From contig NZ_JACIBY010000004.1 in NCBI RefSeq assembly GCF_014195535.1, positions 188,522-252,521 on the forward strand: a stretch of 64,000 nt of DNA, read 5' to 3'. The stretch's first letter is position 1, and every line of letters starts with the position of its first letter. This document shows positions 34,399 to 42,998 of the stretch, piece after piece. Under the pieces are notes generated by a model. The model searched no databases and was not told the DNA's origin. It was given only the letters and a program-made list of their open reading frames with translations. Both the position numbers and the translations under genes were made by a program. This stretch comes from Runella defluvii. GTDB lineage: Bacteria; Bacteroidota; Bacteroidia; Cytophagales; Spirosomataceae.

Positions 34399-35340
34399 TC
34401 ATGGCAAAAACGCTTGTATGTCTTGCGTCCATTCGCTTTTATATTTTGTCAAGTAGTTTTCGTGTCCTGCTTCTTGATAAATTTTTAATGTTTTATGTCC
34501 GCCTAAGTTATTGAATAGTTGGTCAATTTCTTCTCTGCTTACTTTTTCGTCTTTTGCTCCATAAAGTAAAAGAGTGGGGCAATTTATTTTCTTGGCGTAT
34601 TCTGTCGGGTTGTGTCCAAATGCCCAAAACCCGTTTTGTAGGCCACCCCAAAAAACCAAAAGGCCTGCCATTGGAAATGTCGGCGCATTCATCGTTTCAA
34701 ACCTTGCACAAACTGTCTTATACATAGAACCGAATGGACATTCAATGATGATTCCTTTTGGTTTAATGCCAAAGCTGCTAACAGCTTTCATTGTCGCAAC
34801 AGAGCCCATTGAGGTTCCAAATAAGTAAATGTTTTGTTCTCCTTTTTCGGTCAAGTAGTCAAAACACGTTTTAACTTGTTCTGCTTCCAAAAATCCGATG
34901 GTCGTTTGGTGGCCTTCTGAACCACCTGAACCCATAAAGTCAACAATAAAAGTGTTAAAACCAAGCCCAAGGAAAATGTCTGACTTGTCAATCATTGAAG
35001 ATTTATTTTCACCAAAACCGTGAAAAAGTATCACTGTCCCCTTCGCATTTTTTGTCTTGATACTCCAACATTCGATCTCTCTGTTGCTTTTGAGCCTGAT
35101 TGTTTCAAAGTCGCCAGTCGGAGTGGTTACGTTTTCGGGTCTTGGATTACTAACACCCAAAATTAAAGTGTTAATTTTCTGTCCTGTTGATAGCTTTTTC
35201 GGGTCTTTGGTTTTTTCAATTTTACTGTCAGCAAAGTGAGTGAACTTGTATGAATGAAAAATCGCAACAATGTTCATCAAAACGAAAATTGCCGTCAAAG
35301 CCCAAAGGCTACGTGTTATCCATTTTCTATTTTTTGTCAA
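34399..35340 (-). CDS. Membrane-anchored alpha/beta hydrolase
   Basis: 313 residues. An N-terminal membrane helix (SLWALTAIFVLMNIVAIF) anchors a hydrolase domain: VILFHGFGENKSS, the nucleophile Ser in FGTSMGSVAT, an Asp in YGAKDEKVS and a His in EAGHENYLTK. The layout is the BAAT/DLH or thermophilic-esterase-like serine hydrolase type (peptidase S9-like). The substrate is unknown. The gene stands alone, flanked by long non-coding stretches on both sides. Confidence 0.87.
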   Translation of the reverse strand: MTKNRKWITRSLWALTAIFVLMNIVAIFHSYKFTHFADSKIEKTKDPKKLSTGQKINTLILGVSNPRPENVTTPTGDFETIRLKSNREIECWSIKTKNAKGTVILFHGFGENKSSMIDKSDIFLGLGFNTFIVDFMGSGGSEGHQTTIGFLEAEQVKTCFDYLTEKGEQNIYLFGTSMGSVATMKAVSSFGIKPKGIIIECPFGSMYKTVCARFETMNAPTFPMAGLLVFWGGLQNGFWAFGHNPTEYAKKINCPTLLLYGAKDEKVSREEIDQLFNNLGGHKTLKIYQEAGHENYLTKYKSEWTQDIQAFLP

Positions 35341-35522
35341 GTCGTAATTTGTTTTAGTGTCTGTCTTTTAGGGTTGCCGTTAATGGATACAGCTTGCAAC
35401 AGTGGTGGAAGTTAGCACTAAACTTCTACAGAAGCAATTCCCTGTAAATAAAAACCAAATTGCCAAAAATGCACAACACCCGCCTGTACAGCAAACCGTT
35501 TTTATTGCCATTGGTCTTACGG

Positions 35523-35694
35523 TTAGTTTTTAAATTTCCACTCCCATACTTCTCCGTCTTCTGGGTCAATAACAACACCAACAAATTCATAACTATTTTT
35601 CTTCAAAACTTTTGTCGATGCATTTTCTTCCATAAGAGTTCTTGCCGTTACCCGTCCACGGTAAATTGTCTTCACTTGATGTTTGAAGTTTTAT
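35523..35694 (-). pseudogene. GNAT acetyltransferase C-terminal fragment
   Basis: The minus strand from about 35655 to the TAA at 35523-35525 reads VTARTLMEENASTKVLKKNS then YEFVGVVIDPEDGEVWEWKF, which is the final motif A/B part of a RimJ-type GNAT (ENxxSxxVLKKxGFxFVG). It is open only back to a stop near 35694, with no start or acetyl-CoA loop. The N-terminal two thirds are missing. The surrounding 35341-36027 region otherwise has no gene except the MITE and terminator listed. Confidence 0.65.
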
Positions 35695-35848
35695 CATTTT
35701 CAAGCTTGCCGTCTTAACTATGGCCTTGTCTTTGAAAATCGCAGGCTCTTTTTGTGTGTCTTTATGCAATGACTGCTAACGGACGAGTATTGAAGAAGTG
35801 GGGGAACTTGAAAAACGTTTGCTCGAATTAAGCACAGCAGTAAAATAG

Positions 35849-35966
35849 AACGGCGTTGTTGCATGAATTGAGTAATATATTGAATATCAATTAGTTGTAA
35901 AATGATAAAATTTTTATAAATACCTGATATTCAATTGTTTAAAAATATTCACGCAACAAAGCCGTT
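35849..35966. mobile_element. 118-bp MITE-like element with 20-bp terminal inverted repeats
   Basis: Left end AACGGCGTTGTTGCATGAAT and right end (reverse complement of 35947-35966) AACGGCTTTGTTGCGTGAAT match at 18 of 20 bases. A second inverted word, TTGAATATCA, lies inside near both arms. Interior is AT-rich without code. Ends resemble those of IS5/IS6-type elements by general form; no target duplication is clear. Confidence 0.7.
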
Positions 35967-35988
35967 GGAAAATAAAAAAGCAAAAATA

Positions 35989-36018
35989 GGACTCTCTCAT
36001 TTTACAAAGAGAAAGTCC
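35989..36018 (-). terminator. Terminator of the MarR-aldolase-transporter operon
   Basis: GGACTCTCTC and GAGAAAGTCC form a stem with two internal mismatches around a 10-base loop; on the minus strand TATTTTTGCTTTTTT follows. It lies 10 bp after the transporter stop. Confidence 0.65.
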
Positions 36019-36027
36019 CTGATTAGG

Positions 36028-37098
36028 CTATTCTTTATTTCGCCACCAATTTGCTAAGGATGTTCCTTCAATTGTAATCCAAGGAATCGAAATTACCGCC
36101 GCTAAGCCAACAGTAGCAACTTTACCCATTTGCAAAGCAAGAACTGAGGCAAGTGTCGAGTTTTGAGTACCTACTTCCAATGAAATTGTTCGACATGTGG
36201 CCTCATCAAGACCTGTCAATCGTCCGCTCCAATAACCAAATAAGTAGCCGGTAGTATGGTGAATCATACAAGCCAAAAAGAGTAAAGGGCCTGTATTAAG
36301 TAAATTATCTCGACCAGATGATACAATTAAGAGAACTATCAACAGCATACCTAACATTGATAAAGTTGGCATGATTGATTGCAACCAAGAAACCCCGTTC
36401 CGAATTAATTTATTGACAACCAGCCCTAATATCACAGGAACTATAATAATTTCGAGAACGTGAAGCACCATTTTCATTAAATCAATTTCTATTAGTTGCC
36501 CAGCCAATATTTTCATTAAAAGAGGAGTCATCAGGGGAGCAATCAAAGTAGAAACTGTGGCAATTGTAATTGATAATGGTAAGTTTGCCTTAGCTATAAA
36601 AGCCATTACATTGGACGTAACCCCCGAAGGTACACAGCCAACTAGGATAAAACCTGCTGCTATTTCGGGTGGAAAACCAAAACTTTTTGCAATAATTACA
36701 CCTACCATTGGCATAATTGTAAAATGACTTACCAAACCAATTATTACTGCTTTTGGTGTTTTTACTACCCCTTCAAAATCCTTCAAACTCATTTCAGTTC
36801 CCATGGAAAACATTATAATTTGAAGTAAAGGCACTACCAAAGTGTTCAGTTTAAAATCTCCAACTTTTTGAAAATATTGTGGATAAAACATACCTAAAGC
36901 TACCACTGCAAATGTCCACGAAATAAACGTGGTTTGTTTAAGCTTAGAGTTATTCATTCCTCCAATGGCAAAACAAACCAAAGAGGCAATGATATAAGGA
37001 CCAATATCTCCTCTGTTATTACCCAAAATCAATATACTTAGGGCAATAAGTCCCAAAATGAAGGAGCAAACGAGCAATAGCCTGAATAAATTTTTCAT
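36028..37098 (-). CDS. Bile acid:sodium symporter (BASS) family transporter
   Basis: 356 residues from the ATG at 37098 (MKNLFRLLLVCSFILG); the in-frame extension to 37155 is soluble and unlike the family. Nine to ten membrane helices. FSMGTEMSLKDFEGV, GFILVGCVPSGVTSNVMAFI and EVGTQNSTLASVLALQMG are the hallmark BASS segments, with the crossed-helix motifs that bind sodium. The substrate is an organic acid anion, not further defined. It is the last gene of an operon with a class II aldolase-type protein and a MarR regulator, suggesting uptake of the aldolase-pathway substrate. Confidence 0.87.
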   Translation of the reverse strand: MKNLFRLLLVCSFILGLIALSILILGNNRGDIGPYIIASLVCFAIGGMNNSKLKQTTFISWTFAVVALGMFYPQYFQKVGDFKLNTLVVPLLQIIMFSMGTEMSLKDFEGVVKTPKAVIIGLVSHFTIMPMVGVIIAKSFGFPPEIAAGFILVGCVPSGVTSNVMAFIAKANLPLSITIATVSTLIAPLMTPLLMKILAGQLIEIDLMKMVLHVLEIIIVPVILGLVVNKLIRNGVSWLQSIMPTLSMLGMLLIVLLIVSSGRDNLLNTGPLLFLACMIHHTTGYLFGYWSGRLTGLDEATCRTISLEVGTQNSTLASVLALQMGKVATVGLAAVISIPWITIEGTSLANWWRNKE

Positions 37099-37173
37099 TT
37101 GAAAACAATGATATACTTTCAAGGTAATTGTGTTACCCCTAGCATTTTGAGTCAATAAGGATTAAATGAATAA

Positions 37174-37971
37174 TTATTCGTACAGATTTGGAATAAGTCG
37201 TTCGATTTTTTGCAGAAGTGTATGAAAACTGAACATTCCAGCAAGCGGATAACCAGTATCTCGACGCACTTGAAGAGCTGTTTCGCTATCAATTTTTATG
37301 GTTGGTGTATTCGTTGATTCAGCTAATATTTGAGCTTGACAACTGCGTTCCATTGTTACAAACCACCAGACAGCTTCTTCTACGCTTTGCCCAACTGTAA
37401 TAAGTCCATGGTTTTGGAGAATGGCTGCTTTATTTTTACCTAATGCCTGTGCAATCCTTGCACCTTCATCTAATTCACCTGCAACACCTCCAAACTCAGT
37501 ATAAATGGCATGGTCTTCAAAAAATGCACAGGCGTCTTGAGTAATGGGATCTAAGGTCTTACCCAAACAAGAAAAAGCTTTACCATAAACAGAGTGGGCA
37601 TGTGCGGCCGCAATAACATCTGGACGAGCTTTGTGTACATTAGAGTGTATGGCAAATGCTGCTTTATTAACCGAATATTTACCTTCTATTACTTGCCCCG
37701 AATGATTAACCAATATCAAATCCGACAATTTAACACTCCCGAACTCTATACCAAAAGGATTTACCCAAAAATGGTCGGTATGCTCGGGATCACGAGCCGT
37801 TATGTGTCCTGCAACTCCTTCATTAAAGCCAAATTTGTCAAAAATCCGGAACGATGCTATAAGCATTTTCTTGCGGTGTTCACGTGCATCTTCCATAGAA
37901 TCAAATTCCAAACGAAGTGGAATGCCTTGGGGCATAGGTATTTGAGGAGGTAGGCTTGACTTTTCCATCAT
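37174..37971 (-). CDS. Class II aldolase/adducin family protein
   Basis: 265 residues. Metal-binding residues are visible: AHAHSVYGKAFS (HxH), and His in LQNHGLITVG, with Glu in the FNEGVAGHITAR segment. DHFWVNPFGIEFG is the substrate-loop region. The family includes L-fuculose-phosphate aldolase and the ring-hydroxyl-acid decarboxylases; without a clear sugar-phosphate set a decarboxylase or dehydratase is also possible. It sits 2 bp after the MarR stop and 75 bp before the BASS transporter start. Confidence 0.87.
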   Translation of the reverse strand: MMEKSSLPPQIPMPQGIPLRLEFDSMEDAREHRKKMLIASFRIFDKFGFNEGVAGHITARDPEHTDHFWVNPFGIEFGSVKLSDLILVNHSGQVIEGKYSVNKAAFAIHSNVHKARPDVIAAAHAHSVYGKAFSCLGKTLDPITQDACAFFEDHAIYTEFGGVAGELDEGARIAQALGKNKAAILQNHGLITVGQSVEEAVWWFVTMERSCQAQILAESTNTPTIKIDSETALQVRRDTGYPLAGMFSFHTLLQKIERLIPNLYE

Positions 37972-37973
37972 TT

Positions 37974-38405
37974 TTAGTTTTTACAGTTGTTAATTATTTT
38001 ATCAAGTTGAGTCTTTAAATTATTTATTTCTTCTAAATTAAAATCTGTTAATGCCTTTGCTCTATTTTCAATCACAATCGGGTAAATTTTTTCAATAATT
38101 TTATTTCCCTCTTCCGTAATATCCAAGACAAACTTTCTTCTGTCGTTGTTGTTAATTGTGCGTTGTATATACTTTTTTTGGGATAATAATTCAATTATTC
38201 TGGTAATAGATGCAAAGTCCTTGAATACCAGCTCTGCAATCTGATTTTGTGAAAGATTTTTATTCTCCTGCAAGGTTTTTAACACTAACCATTGGTCAAT
38301 CGTAATATCATAGCCATTTTTTAAGATTTGGTTTTGAGCATATTTTCGATAGACCTTAATTGACTTTTCTAAGGTGTAAAAAATTATTTCGTCTATTTTT
38401 TCCAT
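37974..38405 (-). CDS. MarR-family transcriptional regulator
   Basis: 143 residues. Winged-helix core LQENKNLSQNQIAELVFKDF, then ASITRIIELLSQKKYIQRTI and the basic wing DRRKFVLDITEEG, followed by the dimerisation helices. It is first in the MarR-aldolase-BASS operon, an arrangement expected of an aromatic- or hydroxy-acid-responsive repressor acting on its own operon. Confidence 0.9.
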   Translation of the reverse strand: MEKIDEIIFYTLEKSIKVYRKYAQNQILKNGYDITIDQWLVLKTLQENKNLSQNQIAELVFKDFASITRIIELLSQKKYIQRTINNNDRRKFVLDITEEGNKIIEKIYPIVIENRAKALTDFNLEEINNLKTQLDKIINNCKN

Positions 38406-38630
38406 GTCGAGTCATTTATTTGATGCAAATATAATTGATATATCAATTAAAATGCAAAAAAACATTAAAATATAATTTTGGGTCAAAATGGAATTAGATA
38501 GCATTAACAATAACTCAGCTTTCGAAAATTTCAAACGCATAGTCCACTGCGACATTTTCAATGCGTGGTGAACGTCACACGGTATTTGCTCAAATTTCAC
38601 TCTGTAAAATACTTCTGTTTGCTTTTTAAC

Positions 38631-39156
38631 GGGGTCACCTTATCACTTCATCCACACCTACACTGTATCATTCCAGGCGGAGGTGTGGATGCCAAGGGTA
38701 ATTGGCACAACTTGCGGTCAGATGGTAAGTTTTTGTTTGCAGTAAAAGCCATGAGCAAGGTGTTTAGAGCCAAGTATGTAGCTGAGCTGCGCAAAAAATT
38801 GGAGATTGACAAAGCCCTTAGAGAGGAGCTGTTTGCCAAAAATTGGATTGTGTATGCCAAGCGACCATTTGGTTCTGCGAAGTCAGTGGTGGAATATCTG
38901 GTCGGACCGCCGATGCGGCAGATACACCCATAAAGTATCCATTAGCAACCATCGCATCCAGCAGGTGGATGAGGAATGTGTTACTTTTTCGTACAAAGAT
39001 TACCGCCAAAATGGTCTTAAAAAGTCCATGTGTTTGAGCCATGCGGAGTTTATCAGGCGTTTTGCTCAGCATATATTGCCCAAACGCTTCGTTAGAATAC
39101 GACACGCCTCATACATGGGCGTTAGCCAACCCCAAAGCATCCGTCCTGTTAGTTAA
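38631..39156 (+). pseudogene. IS91-family transposase, truncated and frameshifted
   Basis: 38631-38900 encodes GVTLSLHPHLHCIIPGGGVD, then GNWHNLRSDGKFLFAVKAM and WIVYAKRPFGSAKSVVEYL, the HxH-containing middle of Y2-type IS91/IS801 transposases. Near 38900 the frame changes: GRYTHKVSISNHRIQQVDEE, FSYKDYRQNGLKKS and FVRIRHASYMG follow in another frame to a TAA at 39154. The zinc-finger N-terminus is missing. The frame shift and truncation make it non-functional. Confidence 0.85.
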
Positions 39157-39425
39157 CGAGATGGGCAGGGGGATTTATGCTCTAACACTAACAAAAACCT
39201 ATAAAAATGGTGCCTAAACAGCCGTAAAAGCAAAAAGCAGGTCAAAAACCTGCTTTGAAAGTAGTGGCACCTTCGATGATAACTCCATAATAAAAGGAAA
39301 AGGGTTTGGTGAGCTCTCACCGCCAGGCTAGCCGCCCGCCCGAGCTTCGTTCAATCCCGAACGCATTCGGGACTTCATGGCTTGGCCTTCGGCCACCACG
39401 AAAGCTTAGTTATTACAGGCTGGCG
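39157..39425 (+). mobile_element. IS91-type terminal region
   Basis: Directly after the transposase remnant come GTTAGTTAACGAGATGGGCA, a GCAGG..CCTGC hairpin (39234-39258), GGTTTGGTGAGCTCTCACC and CTTCATGGCTTGGCCTTCGG with a GGCTTGGCCTTCGGCCACC hairpin. The same block occurs at 27500-27795, with part copies at 23568 and 25291. The final hairpin fits the ter/ori end type of IS91 elements. From 39426 to 39549 nothing more than an AT-rich leader of the methylase gene was seen. Confidence 0.65.
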
Positions 39426-39549
39426 TTCTTGTCTTTCGTGTTTGTTATGTTTTTACAGTAGTATATTTTATATGGTTTTCATATTTATTCGTAAAAAATC
39501 TTAACTTTTTTTATTGTAGGCTTGATGATTTTAAGTATCTTTGTCGAAG

Positions 39550-41262
39550 ATGATAACCAAAGAGCAAATAAAAAATACTGGAGCGACCTTTACACCGAAA
39601 GAACTTGCAGTTTTTTTGGCTGAAAGAATTGCGTTGTATGCTCAGCTAAAAAATAACCGTGTTCTTGACCCTGCTTGTGGAGAAGGGGAATTATTGATTG
39701 CAATGGGCGAAGTCCTGAATGAAAAAGCATTTGACTTTTCGCTAACTGGTTATGACGCTAATGAACAATATTTGAGTTTTGCCAAAGACCGTTTATTTTG
39801 TTTTGGAAAGGATAAATCTGATTTAGTTCACGAAGATTTTTTACTATCTGTTGATGTGTCGAGTGCACAAAATACTCCGTCATTATTTGATGAATGTACA
39901 TCTTCTGTTAATAATTCATTTGATATTGTAATTGCCAATCCTCCTTATGTTCGCACTCAAATTTTAGGAACTGAACAAGCTCAAAGTCTTGCCCGAAAAT
40001 TTAATTTGAAAGGTAGAGTTGATTTGTACTATCCGTTTCTAATGGCAATGACTGAAAGTTTGAAAGAAGGCGGATTACTTGGTGTAATAACTTCCAATCG
40101 TTACCTATCAACTAAAAGTGGCGAAAGCGTAAGAAAGTATTTGTCTGAAAATTATGAAATTTTGGAATTGATAGACTTAGGCGATACGAAATTGTTTGAG
40201 GCAGCTGTTTTGCCCGCAATCTTTATCGGGAAAAAGAAGAAACAAAAATCAGCTTCATCTGCAAATTTTATTAAGATTTACGAAGAACTTAACGGTTACA
40301 AAGAGAATTTGATTTCTGTGGAATCCGTTTATGATGTTTTAAAAAATAATCAGTCGGGTTACTTTGTAACTGCAAGCGGAAAACGTTATAAAAAATCATC
40401 AGGAGCATTAAAATACAAAGTTGGCTCAACAACTTGTTGGGAAATGTTATCAAACAATGAATCGGGGTGGATTGCAAAGATTGATAAGGCTACAAAAAAC
40501 AGGGTAGAAGATTTTTTTAAGGTAAAAGTTGGAATAAAATCGACTGCGGATAAAGTATTCATCAGCGATAAATGGGAAGAATTAAACGGAACAAAACCCG
40601 AAGATGAACTTTTGAAAGAGTTGATTTCACAAGAAAACATTGAACCGTGGAACGCAACGGATAATTTTGAATTGAAAGTCCTTTATCCTCACATTTCAGT
40701 AAATGGCGAAAAGCAAACGGTCGATATTGAAAAATACCCAAAAGCAAAAAAATATTTCACACAACACGAAGAAAAATTAAAAGGAAGAAAATATCTGATT
40801 GATGCTGGTCGGCAATGGTTTGAATTGTGGGTTCCGCATCGTCCCGACCAATGGAAATATCCTAAACTTGTTTTTCCTGACATAAGTTTAAAGCCTCGTT
40901 TTTACTTTGATAATGGCGGAAAAATTGTGAATGGAAATTGCTATTGGATTGTAGCAACAAAAGAATCTGATGTCGAAAAACTTTTCTTGATTCAAGGAGT
41001 TGCCAATTCAAAACTAATGACAAAATACCACGATTTGGTGTTTAACAACAAATTATATTCGGGTAGAAGAAGATATTTTACTCAATATGTAGAGAAATAC
41101 CCGTTACCCGATTTTAATTCAGAAGTTGCAAAAGAAATAATTGTTATCGTCAAAGAGTTAAATCATTCTAACGATAAAGCAGTCATTTCTGATTTGGAAA
41201 ATCAGTTAGAAATTGCTGTTGCCAAATCGTTTGGAGTTGAACCTGTTTTTACTTTGGATTAA
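39550..41262 (+). CDS. Type II N6-adenine DNA methyltransferase (Eco57I/TaqI-like)
   Basis: 570 residues from the ATG at 39550 (MITKEQIKNTGATFTPKELA); the TTG at 39541 adds three residues. The AdoMet motif DPACGEGELL is at 40-49, FTPKELAVFLAERI forms the lead helix, and NPPYV at 130-134 is the catalytic motif of gamma-class adenine methylases. The C-terminal half (GWIAKIDKATKNRVEDFF onward) is the TaqI-like specificity domain. It faces the endonuclease gene, with stops overlapping by 14 bp. Recognition sequence unknown. Confidence 0.92.
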   Translation: MITKEQIKNTGATFTPKELAVFLAERIALYAQLKNNRVLDPACGEGELLIAMGEVLNEKAFDFSLTGYDANEQYLSFAKDRLFCFGKDKSDLVHEDFLLSVDVSSAQNTPSLFDECTSSVNNSFDIVIANPPYVRTQILGTEQAQSLARKFNLKGRVDLYYPFLMAMTESLKEGGLLGVITSNRYLSTKSGESVRKYLSENYEILELIDLGDTKLFEAAVLPAIFIGKKKKQKSASSANFIKIYEELNGYKENLISVESVYDVLKNNQSGYFVTASGKRYKKSSGALKYKVGSTTCWEMLSNNESGWIAKIDKATKNRVEDFFKVKVGIKSTADKVFISDKWEELNGTKPEDELLKELISQENIEPWNATDNFELKVLYPHISVNGEKQTVDIEKYPKAKKYFTQHEEKLKGRKYLIDAGRQWFELWVPHRPDQWKYPKLVFPDISLKPRFYFDNGGKIVNGNCYWIVATKESDVEKLFLIQGVANSKLMTKYHDLVFNNKLYSGRRRYFTQYVEKYPLPDFNSEVAKEIIVIVKELNHSNDKAVISDLENQLEIAVAKSFGVEPVFTLD

Positions 41263-42367
41263 AAACGGATTTTCCATTTTGACTTTCAAAAAACGACATT
41301 GCTATCGCTCGCTGGCATTTGTAACTTTCTGCACTCACATAAGAAAACAATTCCCCTAATTTCTCGCCTGGCGAAAGTATAATTCCCTCGATTATTTCCG
41401 TTTTTGGGTTTGTCAATGCTATCAAATAACGGACATCAAAAGTTGTCAAGCCTGAATCCTCAATAACAATTTCCTCTTTTTCTGGTGAAAATTTACCCAA
41501 ATCAACGGTTGGACTATCTTGAACTTTCACTTCCAAAAGTTGATTCCGAATATCAGGAAAAGCTCCATACAAAAGGTCGTTTTCATTTACTTCGTAGCCT
41601 AACAATTCAATAACTTTCTTTTCTAATGCTTGTCCTCTATTTTTGGTAGCCGCTGCATCTAATTTGAAACCAATTAGTTTTTCAGCAACCATTTTCTTCA
41701 ATAAACTAATAGAAAACAAATTTTGAATACTCGGTTCTTCTACCATTCCCGATTTTGGTGGTTCGTAATCGTGTCGAATTTGATAAGAGAGTTTTTTAGA
41801 ATCTGGGAATGAAAGGATTTTATCTTCTCGTTCGTAAATTTCTTTTCTTACTTTACCTGAAATTAAAAGTTGGTGTTTAATTGTAGGCTTACCAAACTTG
41901 CCAAATTTCTGTTCAATGTATTGAGGAGTAAGAATAATAACCGAAGCAATTTTGTTGTTTTCAGTATCAATTCTAACAAAAACAAAACGGACATCAGTAC
42001 ATTTCAGACTTTCGCCCGATTCGTATTTTACCAATAATGTTTCCGTTGCTGGAATTCTATTCCAAACTTGCAGATTGTATGATGTTCCACTTGTAACGAT
42101 ATATGTGTCAATAAATTCACGAGCAATTTTAGGAACGCCTTTCGCTTTTGGCGGTACAATTTCAAATTGTCCTTGTTCGGCTAATTCGGGTAATGAATGT
42201 TTTTCTAAAGTCGAAGCGATCAGTTTACGAATATTTGAGCCGTCTGTTCTCGTTTTACTTGTTAATGTGAATGGTTGTCTAACTAATTCAGAAAAGTATT
42301 CTGCTAATGTTTCTGATTTAGTCAGCATTGCAACTGACTTTGGTGGAATTTTAAAATTTTTATTCAT
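41249..42367 (-). CDS. Type II restriction endonuclease, PD-(D/E)XK
   Basis: 372 residues. The catalytic core PD272-x6-E279-V-K281 (GAFPDIRNQLLEVKVQD) is preceded by the helix GQALEKKVIELLG. The N-terminal 200 residues are likely DNA-recognition sequence. Identification rests on the core and on position: convergent with an adenine methylase and 4-bp overlapped by a C gene. The overlap with the controller means R is co-translated with C, typical for delayed expression. Family name not assigned. Confidence 0.8.
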   Translation of the reverse strand: MNKNFKIPPKSVAMLTKSETLAEYFSELVRQPFTLTSKTRTDGSNIRKLIASTLEKHSLPELAEQGQFEIVPPKAKGVPKIAREFIDTYIVTSGTSYNLQVWNRIPATETLLVKYESGESLKCTDVRFVFVRIDTENNKIASVIILTPQYIEQKFGKFGKPTIKHQLLISGKVRKEIYEREDKILSFPDSKKLSYQIRHDYEPPKSGMVEEPSIQNLFSISLLKKMVAEKLIGFKLDAAATKNRGQALEKKVIELLGYEVNENDLLYGAFPDIRNQLLEVKVQDSPTVDLGKFSPEKEEIVIEDSGLTTFDVRYLIALTNPKTEIIEGIILSPGEKLGELFSYVSAESYKCQRAIAMSFFESQNGKSVFNPK

Positions 42368-42603
42368 TCTTCAATATTTAATAAAACGGGGACTTTTGTT
42401 TTTAAGGCTTTTGCGATTTTTCGTAGATTGATGACGGAGATATTCCTTTCGCCTCTTTCAACAGAACCGATATATGTTCTGTCAAGCTCGCATTCAAAAG
42501 CTAATTTTTCTTGAGATAAGTCGGCTTCGGTACGAAGCTCTCGTATTTGGTTTCCTATTCGTTCTAAATAGGCTTTTTCATCTTTAGAATATGTTGTAGC
42601 CAT
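42364..42603 (-). CDS. Restriction-modification controller (C) protein
   Basis: 79 residues, the usual C-protein length. The HTH reads TEADLSQEKLAFECELDRTYIGSVERGERN (first 20 of the motif are enough to place it), with SVERGERNISVI after the recognition helix. C proteins bind a C-box and activate their own and the R gene while the host is being methylated. The start lies 38 bp after the C-box; the stop overlaps the R start by 4 bp. Confidence 0.9.
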   Translation of the reverse strand: MATTYSKDEKAYLERIGNQIRELRTEADLSQEKLAFECELDRTYIGSVERGERNISVINLRKIAKALKTKVPVLLNIEE

Positions 42604-42640
42604 TTCCTGTTATTTGGGTACAAATAACTGAAATAGATGT

Positions 42641-42665
42641 AAATAAGTCCACGGACTATGAGTAT
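42641..42665 (-). promoter_or_regulatory. C-box of the restriction-modification system
   Basis: On the minus strand it reads ACTCATAGTC then CGTG then GACTTATTTA. This is the known C-box layout (half-site, CGTG spacer, half-site) as in the Esp1396I/AhdI type (recalled consensus TATAGTCCGTG). It sits 38 bp upstream of the C gene start, where C activates CR transcription. Confidence 0.75.
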
Positions 42666-42998
42666 CAAAAAGAAGATATATAAAATAGATTGTTTTGAAA
42701 CTTTTTGGGAGGAAAGATTGGTCAGGTTACAGCGAAACTGTCTTTTTTTACCGTGAATGTTGAGGTTGTCAGGGTCATCCTACGCTTGCCTGTAACTCTC
42801 AAATATACGAAAGTTTTGTAGTAGTTTTTGTATTTATTTGACTTTTGTCAAGATTACATTGTACTTATGATGTAGTACTTTATGTATTGTTGTTGACTTT
42901 TTCAAAGACTAAATTGAACTTTTCTTGTCGTACTTTGTGTGTTGTTGAATACCTGTAAGGTTAAACCAAATGTAAAAAATGGTTTTCAAAAAGCCAAA
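42666..42998. other. Non-coding stretch between R-M system and integrase fragment
   Basis: No gene was seen. It contains a TTACAG ... CTGTAA inverted word pair (about 42727 and 42792) and two similar direct repeats, GTACTTTATGTATTGTTGTT (42875-42894) and GTACTTTGTGTGTTGTTG (42930-42947). These could be remains of an integration site, but nothing more specific can be claimed. Confidence 0.35.

Noticed and set aside
38412-38600. 62-codon minus-strand gene
   Set aside because: Covers the MarR promoter side and relic DNA upstream of the IS91 fragment; no homology or start context.
38565-38933. Intact small IS91 gene
   Set aside because: The reading frame is interrupted; homology continues in another frame after about 38900 and the N-terminus is missing.
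42875-42947. Direct repeats as an integrase attachment site
   Set aside because: The two copies match only partly and no matching site flanks the R-M block on the other side.
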